Shown: in pieces, positions 1 through 7,791 of the stretch
How the letters are laid out: each line of letters begins with the position of its first letter
Position numbering within the stretch: position 1 is the stretch's first letter
NCBI RefSeq assembly: GCF_026342035.1
Contig: NZ_JAPENM010000003.1
Span: 1 to 64,000, forward strand
DNA from: Aldersonia sp. NBC_00410
GTDB taxonomy: Bacteria > Actinomycetota > Actinomycetes > Mycobacteriales > Mycobacteriaceae
Length of the DNA stretch: 64,000 nucleotides
Reading direction: 5' to 3'
Position numbers and translations under genes: made by a program
The notes under the pieces: generated by a model
What the model saw: the letters and a program-made list of their open reading frames with translations, nothing else
Databases searched by the model: none
What the model was told of the DNA's origin: nothing

Positions 1-2
1 TC

Positions 3-716
3 GTGGCGCGTGGCGCACTCACCGAGGCAGGCACCGAGCCGACGTCGGACGGCATGCCCGCCGGATCCGTTGCGTCGAGCGTGCCCACCGCGACACCGGC
101 GCCCGCCGGGCGGCGCGGCAAGTCGCGTAAGCCGATCGCCATCGCGATCGCCGCGGTGGCGGCGATCGCAGTCCTCGGCGGCGCGGGCGTCGCGGCGTGG
201 AGCCTGGCCGGGGACGACGGCGCCTCGACCGAACCCCAGATTGCCGCCGCCGGCGGCGCGGAACCCGCTGCCGAGTCGGTGAGTGCCGCGGCAAGCGATG
301 GTGTCGGGCGAGATGCGGCCGCGGTCGATGCCGTGCTCCCGGCGCCATTGGTGGACTCGGCCACCGACTGCCGCAGCAACGGATACACCCCGGAAGGCGC
401 CTACAAGCAGTTCTGCAGTATCGACCGGGCATCGGTGGTCGGTCGGGCGTTGAGCAGGGATCCGAAGCAGATGGAGGAATCGTTCTCCTCGATGGTCAGC
501 AAGAAGGACGCGACCCAGCAGCTGCGGCATTGGCGAAAGTTCGAGCAGCCGGCCAGGGTCAAGGAATCGGCGGACGGCAAGAGTGCCGCGGTGGTGAGCG
601 ATACCGGGTACACCACCTACGTCAACACCGAGACCGGTTTGATCGTCAATTTCAGCTCGATCAGCGGCACGGGGGCAGGCAAGACCTTCCTGCAAGCAGC
701 AGGATTGCCGAACTGA
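3..716 (+). CDS. Membrane-anchored exported protein of unknown function, possibly 5'-truncated
   Basis: The frame is open from the window edge with a GTG at 3, so the true start may lie upstream. Residues 1-43 are Pro/Ala/Ser-rich and end in a basic stretch (GRRGKSRK). Residues 44-70 form one Ala/Ile/Val-rich transmembrane segment. The basic flank predicts that the remaining ~165 residues lie outside the membrane: a low-complexity Ala/Glu linker, then a compact domain with two cysteines (DCRSNG, QFCSID) that could form a disulfide. I recognise no family. The layout resembles the tail of membrane Ser/Thr kinases, but no kinase motif is visible. The gene ends 61 nt before the next same-strand gene. 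Confidence 0.7.
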   Translation: MARGALTEAGTEPTSDGMPAGSVASSVPTATPAPAGRRGKSRKPIAIAIAAVAAIAVLGGAGVAAWSLAGDDGASTEPQIAAAGGAEPAAESVSAAASDGVGRDAAAVDAVLPAPLVDSATDCRSNGYTPEGAYKQFCSIDRASVVGRALSRDPKQMEESFSSMVSKKDATQQLRHWRKFEQPARVKESADGKSAAVVSDTGYTTYVNTETGLIVNFSSISGTGAGKTFLQAAGLPN

Positions 717-777
717 TGTGGGGACCGAATCGACCACAACGGTCGGCGACGCGGCACACTGGGGAGGTGAGGACGCG

Positions 778-1170
778 ATGACACCCGAGAGTGACGACGT
801 CTCCCTGTGGGAACAGCTGGGCATCGACGTGGGCGCGGTAGTCGAGCCGCTGCCCGACGACACCTTCGCGCGCATGCTCGAAATCGCCGTGGACCCGGCG
901 ACCCCCGAGGCCGATCCCGATCTCGTACCCGGGCCGGACGCGGAACTGGACGTGGACGACCTGGATCTCGACCCGGTCGACCCGGGCGTCGTGCACGGGC
1001 ACCCGGCGCACGATGCCGGGACGCATGCCGGCGATGGCGATCACCCCGATCTGGGTGGCGCGCACGGCCACGACTGGCCGGACGACACGCACCACGGGGA
1101 CCCGTCGTTCGAGCATCCGCACGATGCCGGCCCGGACGATACCTTCGACGCGGGCCATCACGACTACTGA
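778..1170 (+). CDS. Small acidic protein with Asp/His-rich C-terminal tail, unknown function
   Basis: This is a 130-aa protein. The ATG at 778 is chosen because GGGGAGG lies at 761-767; a GTG at 718 would also be in frame but lacks such a site. Residues 1-45 look folded (SLWEQLGIDV, then a PLPDDTFARMLE stretch). Beyond about residue 50 the chain is low complexity, made mostly of Asp, Gly, Pro and more than a dozen His, many as HxH, HH or DH pairs. Such tails bind divalent metals in other proteins, so metal binding or buffering is possible, but this is inference. The ECF sigma factor gene begins 115 nt downstream on the same strand. No family recognised. Confidence 0.7.
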   Translation: MTPESDDVSLWEQLGIDVGAVVEPLPDDTFARMLEIAVDPATPEADPDLVPGPDAELDVDDLDLDPVDPGVVHGHPAHDAGTHAGDGDHPDLGGAHGHDWPDDTHHGDPSFEHPHDAGPDDTFDAGHHDY

Positions 1171-1285
1171 TGGCGCTCACGCGATCCGGCCTCCCACCCC
1201 GACCCGGCATCGATAGCCGGTGCCCTTTACGATCGCGGGACCGGCAGCGGATCGGCGCCGGCCGGACGTGGCGGGGGGAGCGACG

Positions 1286-1822
1286 GTGAGCGAGGCAGAA
1301 CTGCTTGCGCGATGCCGTGCCGGCGACAACGGCGCGTTCGCCGAGCTGATCGCGCCGCAGCGTGAGCGGGCATGGAATGTCGCCCTGCGGATCACCGGGA
1401 ATCGGCACGACGCCGAGGACGCGTTGCAGAACGCCCTGATCGCAGCGTGGCAGGGCATCGACAAGTTCGGCGGGCAAGCCCGGTTCGGCACCTGGTTCTA
1501 CCGCGTCGTGTCCAACGCCGCGCTGCAGATCCATCGTCGGCGTGCCTCGGGGGTAACGACCGACTTCGTCGATCCGGCCGACCTACACGACTTCAGCAGT
1601 CAGGCCACGCCCTCGGTCGCCGACCGAGTTGTCGATGCGGACGCCGTGCGCCGCGCCCTCGCCGCCCTGCCCGACGATTTCCGCGAGGCGATCGTGCTGC
1701 GCGAGTTCGCCGACATGAGCTACGCCGAGATCGCCGAGCACCAGCAGATCGGTGTGCAGACCGTGAAGAGCCGGATCAACCGCGCGCGGACGCAGCTCGT
1801 GGCGATGCTGCAACCGGCCTGA
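1286..1822 (+). CDS. ECF-type RNA polymerase sigma factor
   Basis: This 178-aa protein has the two-domain ECF layout. Sigma region 2 covers about residues 5-75 (core-binding and -10 recognition; DAEDALQNAL, then GTWFYRVVSNAAL). An acidic linker follows, then region 4 covers about residues 115-170, with a helix-turn-helix around MSYAEIAEHQQIGVQTVKSR that reads the -35 box. GTG 1286 is preferred because GGGGGGAG ends 5 nt before it; a GTG at 1220 is an in-frame alternative. No anti-sigma gene follows, since the next gene converges from the minus strand only 1 nt away. That leaves the upstream Asp/His-rich gene as the only candidate partner in this window. Regulon unknown. Confidence 0.92.
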   Translation: MSEAELLARCRAGDNGAFAELIAPQRERAWNVALRITGNRHDAEDALQNALIAAWQGIDKFGGQARFGTWFYRVVSNAALQIHRRRASGVTTDFVDPADLHDFSSQATPSVADRVVDADAVRRALAALPDDFREAIVLREFADMSYAEIAEHQQIGVQTVKSRINRARTQLVAMLQPA

Positions 1823-1823
1823 G

Positions 1824-3185
1824 CTACCCGGTAGTTCGAGCCGCCGGCCGACCGAGCGTCACCGGGAGCGACGTCCAGCCGCGCAGCACCCGGGTTGGCC
1901 GCCGCTCGCCCGCCCCGGCAGAACCGATCTCTGGGAAGCGCTCGAACAGTGTCCGTAGTCCCACTTCGCCTTCCGAGCGGGCCAGCGCCGCACCGAGGCA
2001 GAAGTGCCGTCCGCCCGAAAACGACAGATGCTTGTTCGCATTCGGTCGCGTGACATCGAACCGATGCGGATCGGCGAAGACCGCCGGATCCCGGTTCGCC
2101 GCAGCCAGATACGCCACGATCGCCTGACCCCGGCGGACCGGCTTGCCGGCAATGTCGGTCTGTACCCGGGCCACTCGGGCGCTCAACTGGACCGGCGAGT
2201 CGTAACGCAGGATCTCCTCGACGGCGTTCGGCCACAGCTCGGGGCGCTGCCGCAGGATGGTGAGCTGATCGGGGTGGTCGAGCAGCAGACGGATACCATT
2301 GCCGAGCAGGTTCACCGTCGTCTCGAATCCCGCGGCCAGCACCAGCCCGGCCGTCGCCTCCAGCTCGAGGTCGGTCAGGTACTGGCCGTCCTGTGAGGTG
2401 CGGATCAGCCGGCTCATCAGATCGTCGCCGTTGCCCCGGCGCAGTTCCTGGATATGTGCGCGCAGCCAGACGCTGAACTCGGCCAGCCCCTGCTCGACCT
2501 GCAGGTACTCCTGCCAACGCAGCCCGATGTCGAGGCAGGGGGCGGCCAGCTCGCCGAGTTCGAGCACCTTGGGGCGATCGGCATCCTGTACCCCGAGGAT
2601 CTCGCTGATGATCGCGACCGGCAGTTGCGCGCAGTACTCGCGCACGATATCGATTGTGCCGCCGGGTCCGCCGTCGGCCCGGGTTTCGAGCCCGTCGAGC
2701 AATGCCTCGGCAGTCTCGCGCACCCGTTCCTGCAGGGTGGTCACCGCACGACGGGTGAACACCGCCGACACCGTCTTGCGGTAGCGGGTGTGGTCGGGTG
2801 GCTCGACCGCGAGCAGCGACGGCGGGCGCAATGGGTGCAGCCGCGCGTCGCGGGTGCGTTGTTCAAGGCGCCGCAACGGTTTCGGCAGCCTGCCACCGAA
2901 GGTGATTACGGTGAAATCGTCCGAGCGCAGCACGTCGAACGCGGCGTCGTAGCCGACCGCGATGTAGCCGATCCGGCTGCGCACCACCGTGCCTCGGGTG
3001 CGTAGCTCCTCGTAGAACGCGACCGGGTCGGCCCGCACCTTCGGGTCGGCGAGCATCCGGGCCTGCGGTTCGCCGTGCCGCATGCCGATCGCCGAGGCGC
3101 CGCGGATCACGCCGTGCAGCGACAGCCAGTTCAGCCGGCGACGCAGCCTCGCGCGCCGGTTGTTCAGGAGTGGGCTAGTCGGCAC
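1824..3185 (-). CDS. Cytochrome P450
   Basis: This is a soluble bacterial P450 of about 453 aa. Visible motifs in order are the I-helix oxygen-activation stretch AAGFETTVN, the K-helix EEILR (ExxR), and the heme loop FSGGRHFCLG with the cysteine thiolate ligand near residue 396. Such enzymes hydroxylate lipophilic substrates using ferredoxin electrons; no ferredoxin or reductase gene is adjacent. The start is uncertain. GTG 3185 overlaps the end of the upstream reductase gene by 11 nt and has a GGGA upstream, which suggests translational coupling. The frame stays open further upstream (to 3296) and a later ATG near the start of the conserved fold is also possible. Substrate cannot be told. 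Confidence 0.9.
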   Translation of the reverse strand: MPTSPLLNNRRARLRRRLNWLSLHGVIRGASAIGMRHGEPQARMLADPKVRADPVAFYEELRTRGTVVRSRIGYIAVGYDAAFDVLRSDDFTVITFGGRLPKPLRRLEQRTRDARLHPLRPPSLLAVEPPDHTRYRKTVSAVFTRRAVTTLQERVRETAEALLDGLETRADGGPGGTIDIVREYCAQLPVAIISEILGVQDADRPKVLELGELAAPCLDIGLRWQEYLQVEQGLAEFSVWLRAHIQELRRGNGDDLMSRLIRTSQDGQYLTDLELEATAGLVLAAGFETTVNLLGNGIRLLLDHPDQLTILRQRPELWPNAVEEILRYDSPVQLSARVARVQTDIAGKPVRRGQAIVAYLAAANRDPAVFADPHRFDVTRPNANKHLSFSGGRHFCLGAALARSEGEVGLRTLFERFPEIGSAGAGERRPTRVLRGWTSLPVTLGRPAARTTG

Positions 3186-4308
3186 GGTGCAATCCCACAC
3201 TCGCGCAACCACGCTCGAGCTCGTCCAGTCCGAACGCCTCGACCGGGCCGACCGCACCGACATCCTTGGCCACGCCGCAGGCGAGTTGCTCGGCACCCCA
3301 GGCGAGGATCTTCGCGGTGAATCCGTAGACGCTCGGTCCGGTCAGGACCACGCGCGACAGTTCGGTGCCGTCCGGTGCGTAGGCGTGCGCGGTGACGAGG
3401 CAGCCCGAGGTGGCGTTGTGCTCCTCACTCGGTCCGCCGCCCGATCCGGGGAGTCGGGCGATCACGAGGTCGCGGACCCGGCTGCGAATGCCGGGGATAC
3501 GCAACACTTCCTGGCCGACCCGTCCGAGCGCCCAGACCGCGGGTGTTGCGACGCCGGCCGCGCCGAGCCCGACACGTACCTCGCGCAGCCTCGGATATAC
3601 CCGGGGCAGCGACAGGTGTTCGGTGGACGACACCGAGACGCTGGTCCGGGTGCGGCCGTCGGCCAGCCGGTGCCGAAGCAGGTCGTGGCCGACCGTCTCG
3701 GTGCGCAGTTCCCCACCCTTCCAGCTGAACCCGGGTTCGAGCATTGCCTGTGCCGCCGAGGTGATCGTGCCCCGGCTTACGGGAGGAGCGGAGCCTGCGA
3801 AGCGACCCAGCGGCCCCGCACGGCCGCGGGTGAAGTAGCCGACGATCACCGACGTCGCGTCCGGCCCGGCCTGCTCGAGCGCCAGTGCCGCGGCGAGATT
3901 ACCTGGTACGTAATCGAATCCGAACGCCGTCAGCAGGGTGACCCCGGCCGCCCGCGCGCTCGGATCCCAATCCTCGAACACCCGGCGGATGAAGGCCTGC
4001 TCGCCGGTCGAGTCGAGGTAGTTGGCGCCGGCGGCGATCGCCGCTTCCACGGCCGGCGCGCCGAACCGGTGGAATGGGCCGACCGTCGAGAGCAGTACGT
4101 CACCGCGCCCGACCAGGGCACGCACTGAATCCGGATCGGCGGCATCCGCGGTGGCGGTCGGTAGGCCGCCGAGTTCGTCGGCGAGCTGACGCACCGCAAA
4201 CGTATTGCGTCCGGCCAGCACGGGCGTATGACCGCGGGCGACCAGTTCGGTGGCGGTCAGCCGGCCGGTGTACCCGGTTGCTCCGTACAGCACGATGCGT
4301 TCGGCCAT
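3175..4308 (-). CDS. Saccharopine dehydrogenase-like NAD(P)-dependent reductase (trans-acting enoyl reductase family)
   Basis: This 377-aa protein opens with a Rossmann dinucleotide-binding loop (MAERIVLYGATGYTG) and an arginine in LAGRN that would fit NADP. Its length and layout match the actinobacterial saccharopine-dehydrogenase-like family, whose mycobacterial member Rv2953 is a trans-acting enoyl reductase in phthiocerol/phenolglycolipid synthesis. No polyketide synthase is present here, so the substrate is unknown. ATG 4308 is chosen because GGGAGGGG lies just upstream. The P450 start codon lies inside the end of this gene, so the two probably form one operon acting on a related lipid substrate (inference). 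Confidence 0.85.
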   Translation of the reverse strand: MAERIVLYGATGYTGRLTATELVARGHTPVLAGRNTFAVRQLADELGGLPTATADAADPDSVRALVGRGDVLLSTVGPFHRFGAPAVEAAIAAGANYLDSTGEQAFIRRVFEDWDPSARAAGVTLLTAFGFDYVPGNLAAALALEQAGPDATSVIVGYFTRGRAGPLGRFAGSAPPVSRGTITSAAQAMLEPGFSWKGGELRTETVGHDLLRHRLADGRTRTSVSVSSTEHLSLPRVYPRLREVRVGLGAAGVATPAVWALGRVGQEVLRIPGIRSRVRDLVIARLPGSGGGPSEEHNATSGCLVTAHAYAPDGTELSRVVLTGPSVYGFTAKILAWGAEQLACGVAKDVGAVGPVEAFGLDELERGCASVGLHRAD

Positions 4309-4368
4309 TGGCGATATCCCCTCCCGACGGATCTGCAACGGCGGATTCGGCCGTGTCACAGCCAGGAT

Positions 4369-4467
4369 ATGCTCGGCGCTCAGCTGCGAGTTGGCAGAGC
4401 GGCCCGGATGTCCACCCGGCTGTTGGCCGAGCACGGCTATCCGAACGTCTCGATGATCCAGTCGTAG
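4369..4467 (+). other. Short orphan frame resembling a gene remnant
   Basis: The 188-bp gap between divergent genes contains a 32-codon frame ending in RLLAEHGYPNVSMIQS. That ending resembles the first helix of TetR N-termini, or part of a rhodanese-type domain, cut short by a stop. There is no convincing ribosome binding site. It may be chance or the relic of a regulator that once sat between the divergent genes. It should not be treated as a functional gene. Confidence 0.25.
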
Positions 4468-4496
4468 CCACTCGACCGAGTGGGCACCCCACGGCC

Positions 4497-5138
4497 ATGG
4501 CCACCACAAAGCACAACAGCCGCCTCGCCACGGCCCTACTGGACAAGGCGGGCACGACCTACGCCGACGAGGCCGGGATCACCTTGAAGAACACCCCGGC
4601 GCCGCTGTTCCAGCTGCTCGTCCTCGCGTTGCTGCTCAGCGCGCGGATTTCGGCCGACATCGCGGTTGCCGCCGCGCGCGAGCTGTTCGCGGCAGGGTTC
4701 ACGACCCCGGCCAAGATGGCGAACGCCCCGCGCAGCGACGTTATCGCCGCGCTCGGCCGCGCCCACTATGTGCGGTACGACGAGAGCACCGCGACCAGTC
4801 TGCGCGAGACGGGGGAACTGCTCGAAGAACGCTACGACGGTGATCTGCGCAAGCTTGCCGGCGACGATCCCGACGTCGCCGATGTCCGGCGAAAGATGCA
4901 GGAATTCAAGGGGATCGGGCGCGTCGGAGCCGACATCTTCCTGCGCGAGGTTCAGGACGCGTGGACCTGGGCACGCCCGTACTTCGACAAGAAGGCAACG
5001 GAGTCGGCGGGACGCCTCGGTCTGCCCACGGATCCGGAGCGGCTCGGCGAGGTCGCCGGGCAGCGGGCGGCCAGTCTGGCCGCCGCGCTGGTGCGGGTAT
5101 CGCTCGACAAGGAACTGCGTGCCGAGTTCGTCGACTAA
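4497..5138 (+). CDS. HhH-type DNA glycosylase/endonuclease III-like protein
   Basis: This is a 213-aa, mostly helical protein with a helix-hairpin-helix around EFKGIGRVGADIFLREV, about residues 136-152, as in the EndoIII/HhH-GPD superfamily. The first half (FQLLVLALLLSARIS) also fits that fold, where a long helix precedes the HhH. I see no C-terminal cysteine cluster for a 4Fe-4S centre and cannot point with confidence to the catalytic Lys/Asp pair, so base-excision activity is not assured. ATG 4497 has only a weak ribosome site. Its stop codon overlaps the stop of the convergent HAD gene by 4 nt. Confidence 0.78.
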   Translation: MATTKHNSRLATALLDKAGTTYADEAGITLKNTPAPLFQLLVLALLLSARISADIAVAAARELFAAGFTTPAKMANAPRSDVIAALGRAHYVRYDESTATSLRETGELLEERYDGDLRKLAGDDPDVADVRRKMQEFKGIGRVGADIFLREVQDAWTWARPYFDKKATESAGRLGLPTDPERLGEVAGQRAASLAAALVRVSLDKELRAEFVD

Positions 5139-5839
5139 TGAGCCGCCCCGGCAGGAAGCTGCCGCGCCAGTGCTCCGATCGGGCTGTCGTCGAGGTTGGC
5201 CAGCAGGTCGCCCGGGCCGTCGTACACCGCGCTCGCGCCGGCTTCCTCCAGCTCGGCCCGGCTGACCCCGCCGGAGCGGACCGCGACGAACGGCACATGG
5301 GCACTCGTCGATGCCTGGCCATCCCACACCGTGTCACCGACGAACACCGCTTGGTCGGCAGTGACGCCGGCGCGCTCCAACGCGACCTGCACGATGTCGG
5401 GCTTCGGCTTCGCCGTATCCACGTCCTCGCTCGAGGTCACGGTGGAGACGATCTCGTCGACTCCGAGGATCTTGCGCAGCAGCGCGAGTTCGTCCTCCGG
5501 TGCCGACGTCGCGAGCACCACCTGTAGGCCCAGGTCGGCGATGCCGGCGAGGAGTTCCCGGGTACCACCCAGGACGGTCAGCAGCTCGCTCGACTCCTGG
5601 TAGTACTTGCTGTGCAGGTCCTTGGCACGTTCGGCCACGTCGGGATCGGGATCGCCGAGCAGCCGGTCCACCAGTAGCGAGCCGTCCATTCCGATCGATC
5701 GATGAATGCGCCAGCTGTCGACCGGTGAATCCACTTCCCGGAAGGCACGGGCCCAGGTGTGGACGTGCACGTAGTTCGAGTCCACCAGCGTGCCGTCGAT
5801 ATCGAACAGGACGGCAGGGCGGGGCGTGTCATCCGGCAT
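5135..5839 (-). CDS. HAD-superfamily hydrolase (phosphoglycolate phosphatase-like)
   Basis: This is a 234-aa cytosolic phosphatase-type protein. Motif I is FDIDGTLVD, with the nucleophile Asp13 and acid/base Asp15; a helical cap follows; motif II lies in VVLATSAP; motif III is AKPKPD; and motif IV is VFVGDTVWD. This arrangement matches the PGP/beta-phosphoglucomutase subfamily with a C1 cap. Substrate unknown, probably a small phosphorylated metabolite. ATG 5839 is chosen over upstream frame extension because it begins just before motif I. The gene is divergent from the F420-type oxidoreductase that starts 107 nt away. Confidence 0.9.
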   Translation of the reverse strand: MPDDTPRPAVLFDIDGTLVDSNYVHVHTWARAFREVDSPVDSWRIHRSIGMDGSLLVDRLLGDPDPDVAERAKDLHSKYYQESSELLTVLGGTRELLAGIADLGLQVVLATSAPEDELALLRKILGVDEIVSTVTSSEDVDTAKPKPDIVQVALERAGVTADQAVFVGDTVWDGQASTSAHVPFVAVRSGGVSRAELEEAGASAVYDGPGDLLANLDDSPIGALARQLPAGAAH

Positions 5840-5945
5840 GGGGCGGGTGTACCCCGCGACGGAGGCGAATACACCCGGAGTAGCCCGCGTCACGCCGGGT
5901 ACCCGGGGTGCGGAAACACGAGCAAGACGATGGAGGGAGATCGTG

Positions 5946-6941
5946 ATGACGCGATTCGGCTACACGATGATGACCGAGCAAAGCGGACCGAAGGAACTGG
6001 TCCGCTACGCCGTCGAGGCCGAAGCGGCCGGGTTCGACTTCACCGTTTCCAGCGATCACTACTCCCCGTGGCTGACCGCGCAGGGGCACGCGCCGTACGC
6101 CTGGTCGGTCCTCGGTGCCGTCGCGCATGCCACCGAAAGCATCGAACTGATGACGTATGTCACCTGCCCGACCATGCGCTATCACCCGGCGGTGGTTGCG
6201 CAGAAGGCGGCGACGATGCAGATCCTCGCCGATGGTCGGTTCACCCTTGGCCTCGGCAGCGGGGAGTCGCTCAACGAGCATGTCGTCGGCCGGGGTTGGC
6301 CGTCGGTGCGCGTCCGCCAGGACATGCTGGAGGAAGCAATCCAGCTGATCCGGCTGTTGCACGAAGGCGAGTTGGTCGACTGGCAAGGCAAGCACTTCCA
6401 GGTCGACTCGGCCCGCATTTGGGACCTGCCCGAGCAGCCGGTGCCGATCGCGGTGGCGATCTCGGGAACCGAGGCCGCACAGCGCTTCGCGGGCGTGGCC
6501 GATCACGTCGTTGCTGTGGAGCCCGACGGTGACCTCGTGGCGGCTTGGCGCAAGCGGCGCCGCGACGTGACCGGAACGCCGGGTGGTTCGCGGGCGATCG
6601 GTCAGGTGCCGATCTCCTGGGACCCGGACCGCGACCAGGCGATCGAGCGGGCGCACGAGCAGTTCCGCTGGTTCGGTGGCGGCTGGCCGGTGAACGCCGA
6701 TCTGCCGACTCCGGCGGGCTTCTCGGCCGCGACCCAGTACATCCGTGCCGAAGACGTTGCCGAGAACATCGCGTGCGGACCGGATCTCGACGCGATCGTC
6801 GAGTCGATCCGGCCTTTCCACGAGGCGGGGTTCACCGATGTCGCCCTGGTGCAGATCGGTGACGAGGCCCAGGAGGCGTTCTTCAAAGAGGCGGCCGGAC
6901 CGCTGCTCGACAAGCTGCGGGCCGCATACGCGGAGGACTGA
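5946..6941 (+). CDS. LLM-class F420-dependent oxidoreductase (G6PDH-like family)
   Basis: This is a 331-aa TIM-barrel luciferase-like protein. Its N-terminus (RFGYTMMTEQSGPKELV) and the SSDHYSPWL and LGLGSGESLNEHV stretches match the actinobacterial family related to F420-dependent glucose-6-phosphate dehydrogenase. Such enzymes pass hydride to or from the deazaflavin F420; the substrate here is unknown. GGAGGG at 5932-5937 gives 8 nt to ATG 5946; GTG 5943 is an alternative 5 nt from the same site. A second, more distant member of the superfamily lies at 61241-62170. Confidence 0.9.
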   Translation: MTRFGYTMMTEQSGPKELVRYAVEAEAAGFDFTVSSDHYSPWLTAQGHAPYAWSVLGAVAHATESIELMTYVTCPTMRYHPAVVAQKAATMQILADGRFTLGLGSGESLNEHVVGRGWPSVRVRQDMLEEAIQLIRLLHEGELVDWQGKHFQVDSARIWDLPEQPVPIAVAISGTEAAQRFAGVADHVVAVEPDGDLVAAWRKRRRDVTGTPGGSRAIGQVPISWDPDRDQAIERAHEQFRWFGGGWPVNADLPTPAGFSAATQYIRAEDVAENIACGPDLDAIVESIRPFHEAGFTDVALVQIGDEAQEAFFKEAAGPLLDKLRAAYAED

Positions 6942-6949
6942 GCGCGCCG

Positions 6950-7519
6950 CTAGACCGCACCCGCATCCTCGAGCGCGCTGCGAAGCTGGAATCCCGCGGC
7001 AATGAGCAGGATTCCGAAGAACACTGCCCACGCGCCGAGCAGGTACACGAAGATCTTGACGCTGAAGTCCGGATGCACCAGCAGGACGATGCCGAAGATG
7101 ATCGCCAGGATGCTCGCGGCCACCTGGAGGAACCAGGCCGGGCCGGGCGACTTGCGGGTGGCGATCGCGGCGGCGAGGCCGATGATGCCGAACAGCAGCG
7201 CGTAGAACGCGACCACGTAGACCATCGCCAGCACGGTGATGTCCGGCCACACCAGGCACACGACGCCCGCGCCGACGGCGACGATGCCGAGTAGCAGCGA
7301 CCAGCCCCATTCGCCCGCCCGATCACCGCGCAGCACGTGCACCAACGCGACGATGCCGTCGATGATGGCGTAGAGACCGAACACCACCACGATCGCCCAG
7401 ACGGTGATATCCGGCCACACCAGTGCGATCACACCGAAGATGATGCCGAGCACACCGCGCACCACCAGAATCCACCACACGTTCTTGTTGAACTCGATTA
7501 CTTCGTCGTAGGTCGTCAT
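6950..7519 (-). CDS. DUF308/HdeD-family integral membrane protein
   Basis: This 189-aa protein is almost entirely hydrophobic, with about six transmembrane segments arranged as two or three copies of a pattern containing LVWPDITV (seen twice) and LVHPDFSV. That internal duplication is typical of HdeD/DUF308 proteins, which are linked to acid or envelope stress but are biochemically undefined. ATG 7519 is supported by GAGGAG just upstream. The upstream flank carries two copies of a 30-bp repeat. The gene converges with the F420-type oxidoreductase, 8 nt away. Confidence 0.88.
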   Translation of the reverse strand: MTTYDEVIEFNKNVWWILVVRGVLGIIFGVIALVWPDITVWAIVVVFGLYAIIDGIVALVHVLRGDRAGEWGWSLLLGIVAVGAGVVCLVWPDITVLAMVYVVAFYALLFGIIGLAAAIATRKSPGPAWFLQVAASILAIIFGIVLLVHPDFSVKIFVYLLGAWAVFFGILLIAAGFQLRSALEDAGAV

Positions 7520-7533
7520 CGCGACTCCTCTGC

Positions 7534-7595
7534 GTTTTTGGGGCGCTCCGCAGGCTCCGCGCCCCGTTTTTGGGGTGCTCCGCAGGCTCCGCGCC
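7534..7595. repeat. Tandem pair of a 30-bp direct repeat
   Basis: Two copies of a 30-bp unit lie at 7534-7563 and 7566-7595, separated by 2 bp and differing at one base (C or T after GTTTTTGGGG). Each contains GCTCCGCAGGCTCCGCGC and a T-run. The pair lies just upstream of the DUF308 gene, and the GC-rich core followed by T-runs is weakly terminator-like on the minus strand. The spacing suggests a recent duplication of a short dispersed element. Confidence 0.85.
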
Positions 7596-7730
7596 TGTGG
7601 CCTGCGGCTCGCCCGGCTCTCCAACGTGCGGTGGCAATTCCGGGTCGGACACCCCGAATTATGCACCGCAAACGCCGAAATGGGCGTGATTAACGATCGC
7701 CGCGATCCTGGAGTTACCGACCGGAAACGA

Positions 7731-7776
7731 ACCGCACCCGATCCGGCAAACGTGACGTTGCCGGATCGGGTGCGGT
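7731..7776 (-). terminator. Strong hairpin after the acyl-CoA carboxylase gene
   Basis: A perfect 19-bp stem (7731-7749 with 7758-7776) closes an 8-nt loop, ACGTGACG. It begins 16 nt beyond the stop codon of the giant carboxylase on the minus strand. The tail is T-poor (TCGTTT), so it may work as an actinobacterial I-shaped terminator or mRNA-stabilising hairpin. Confidence 0.75.
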
Positions 7777-7791
7777 ATCTGGGTGCTTGCC

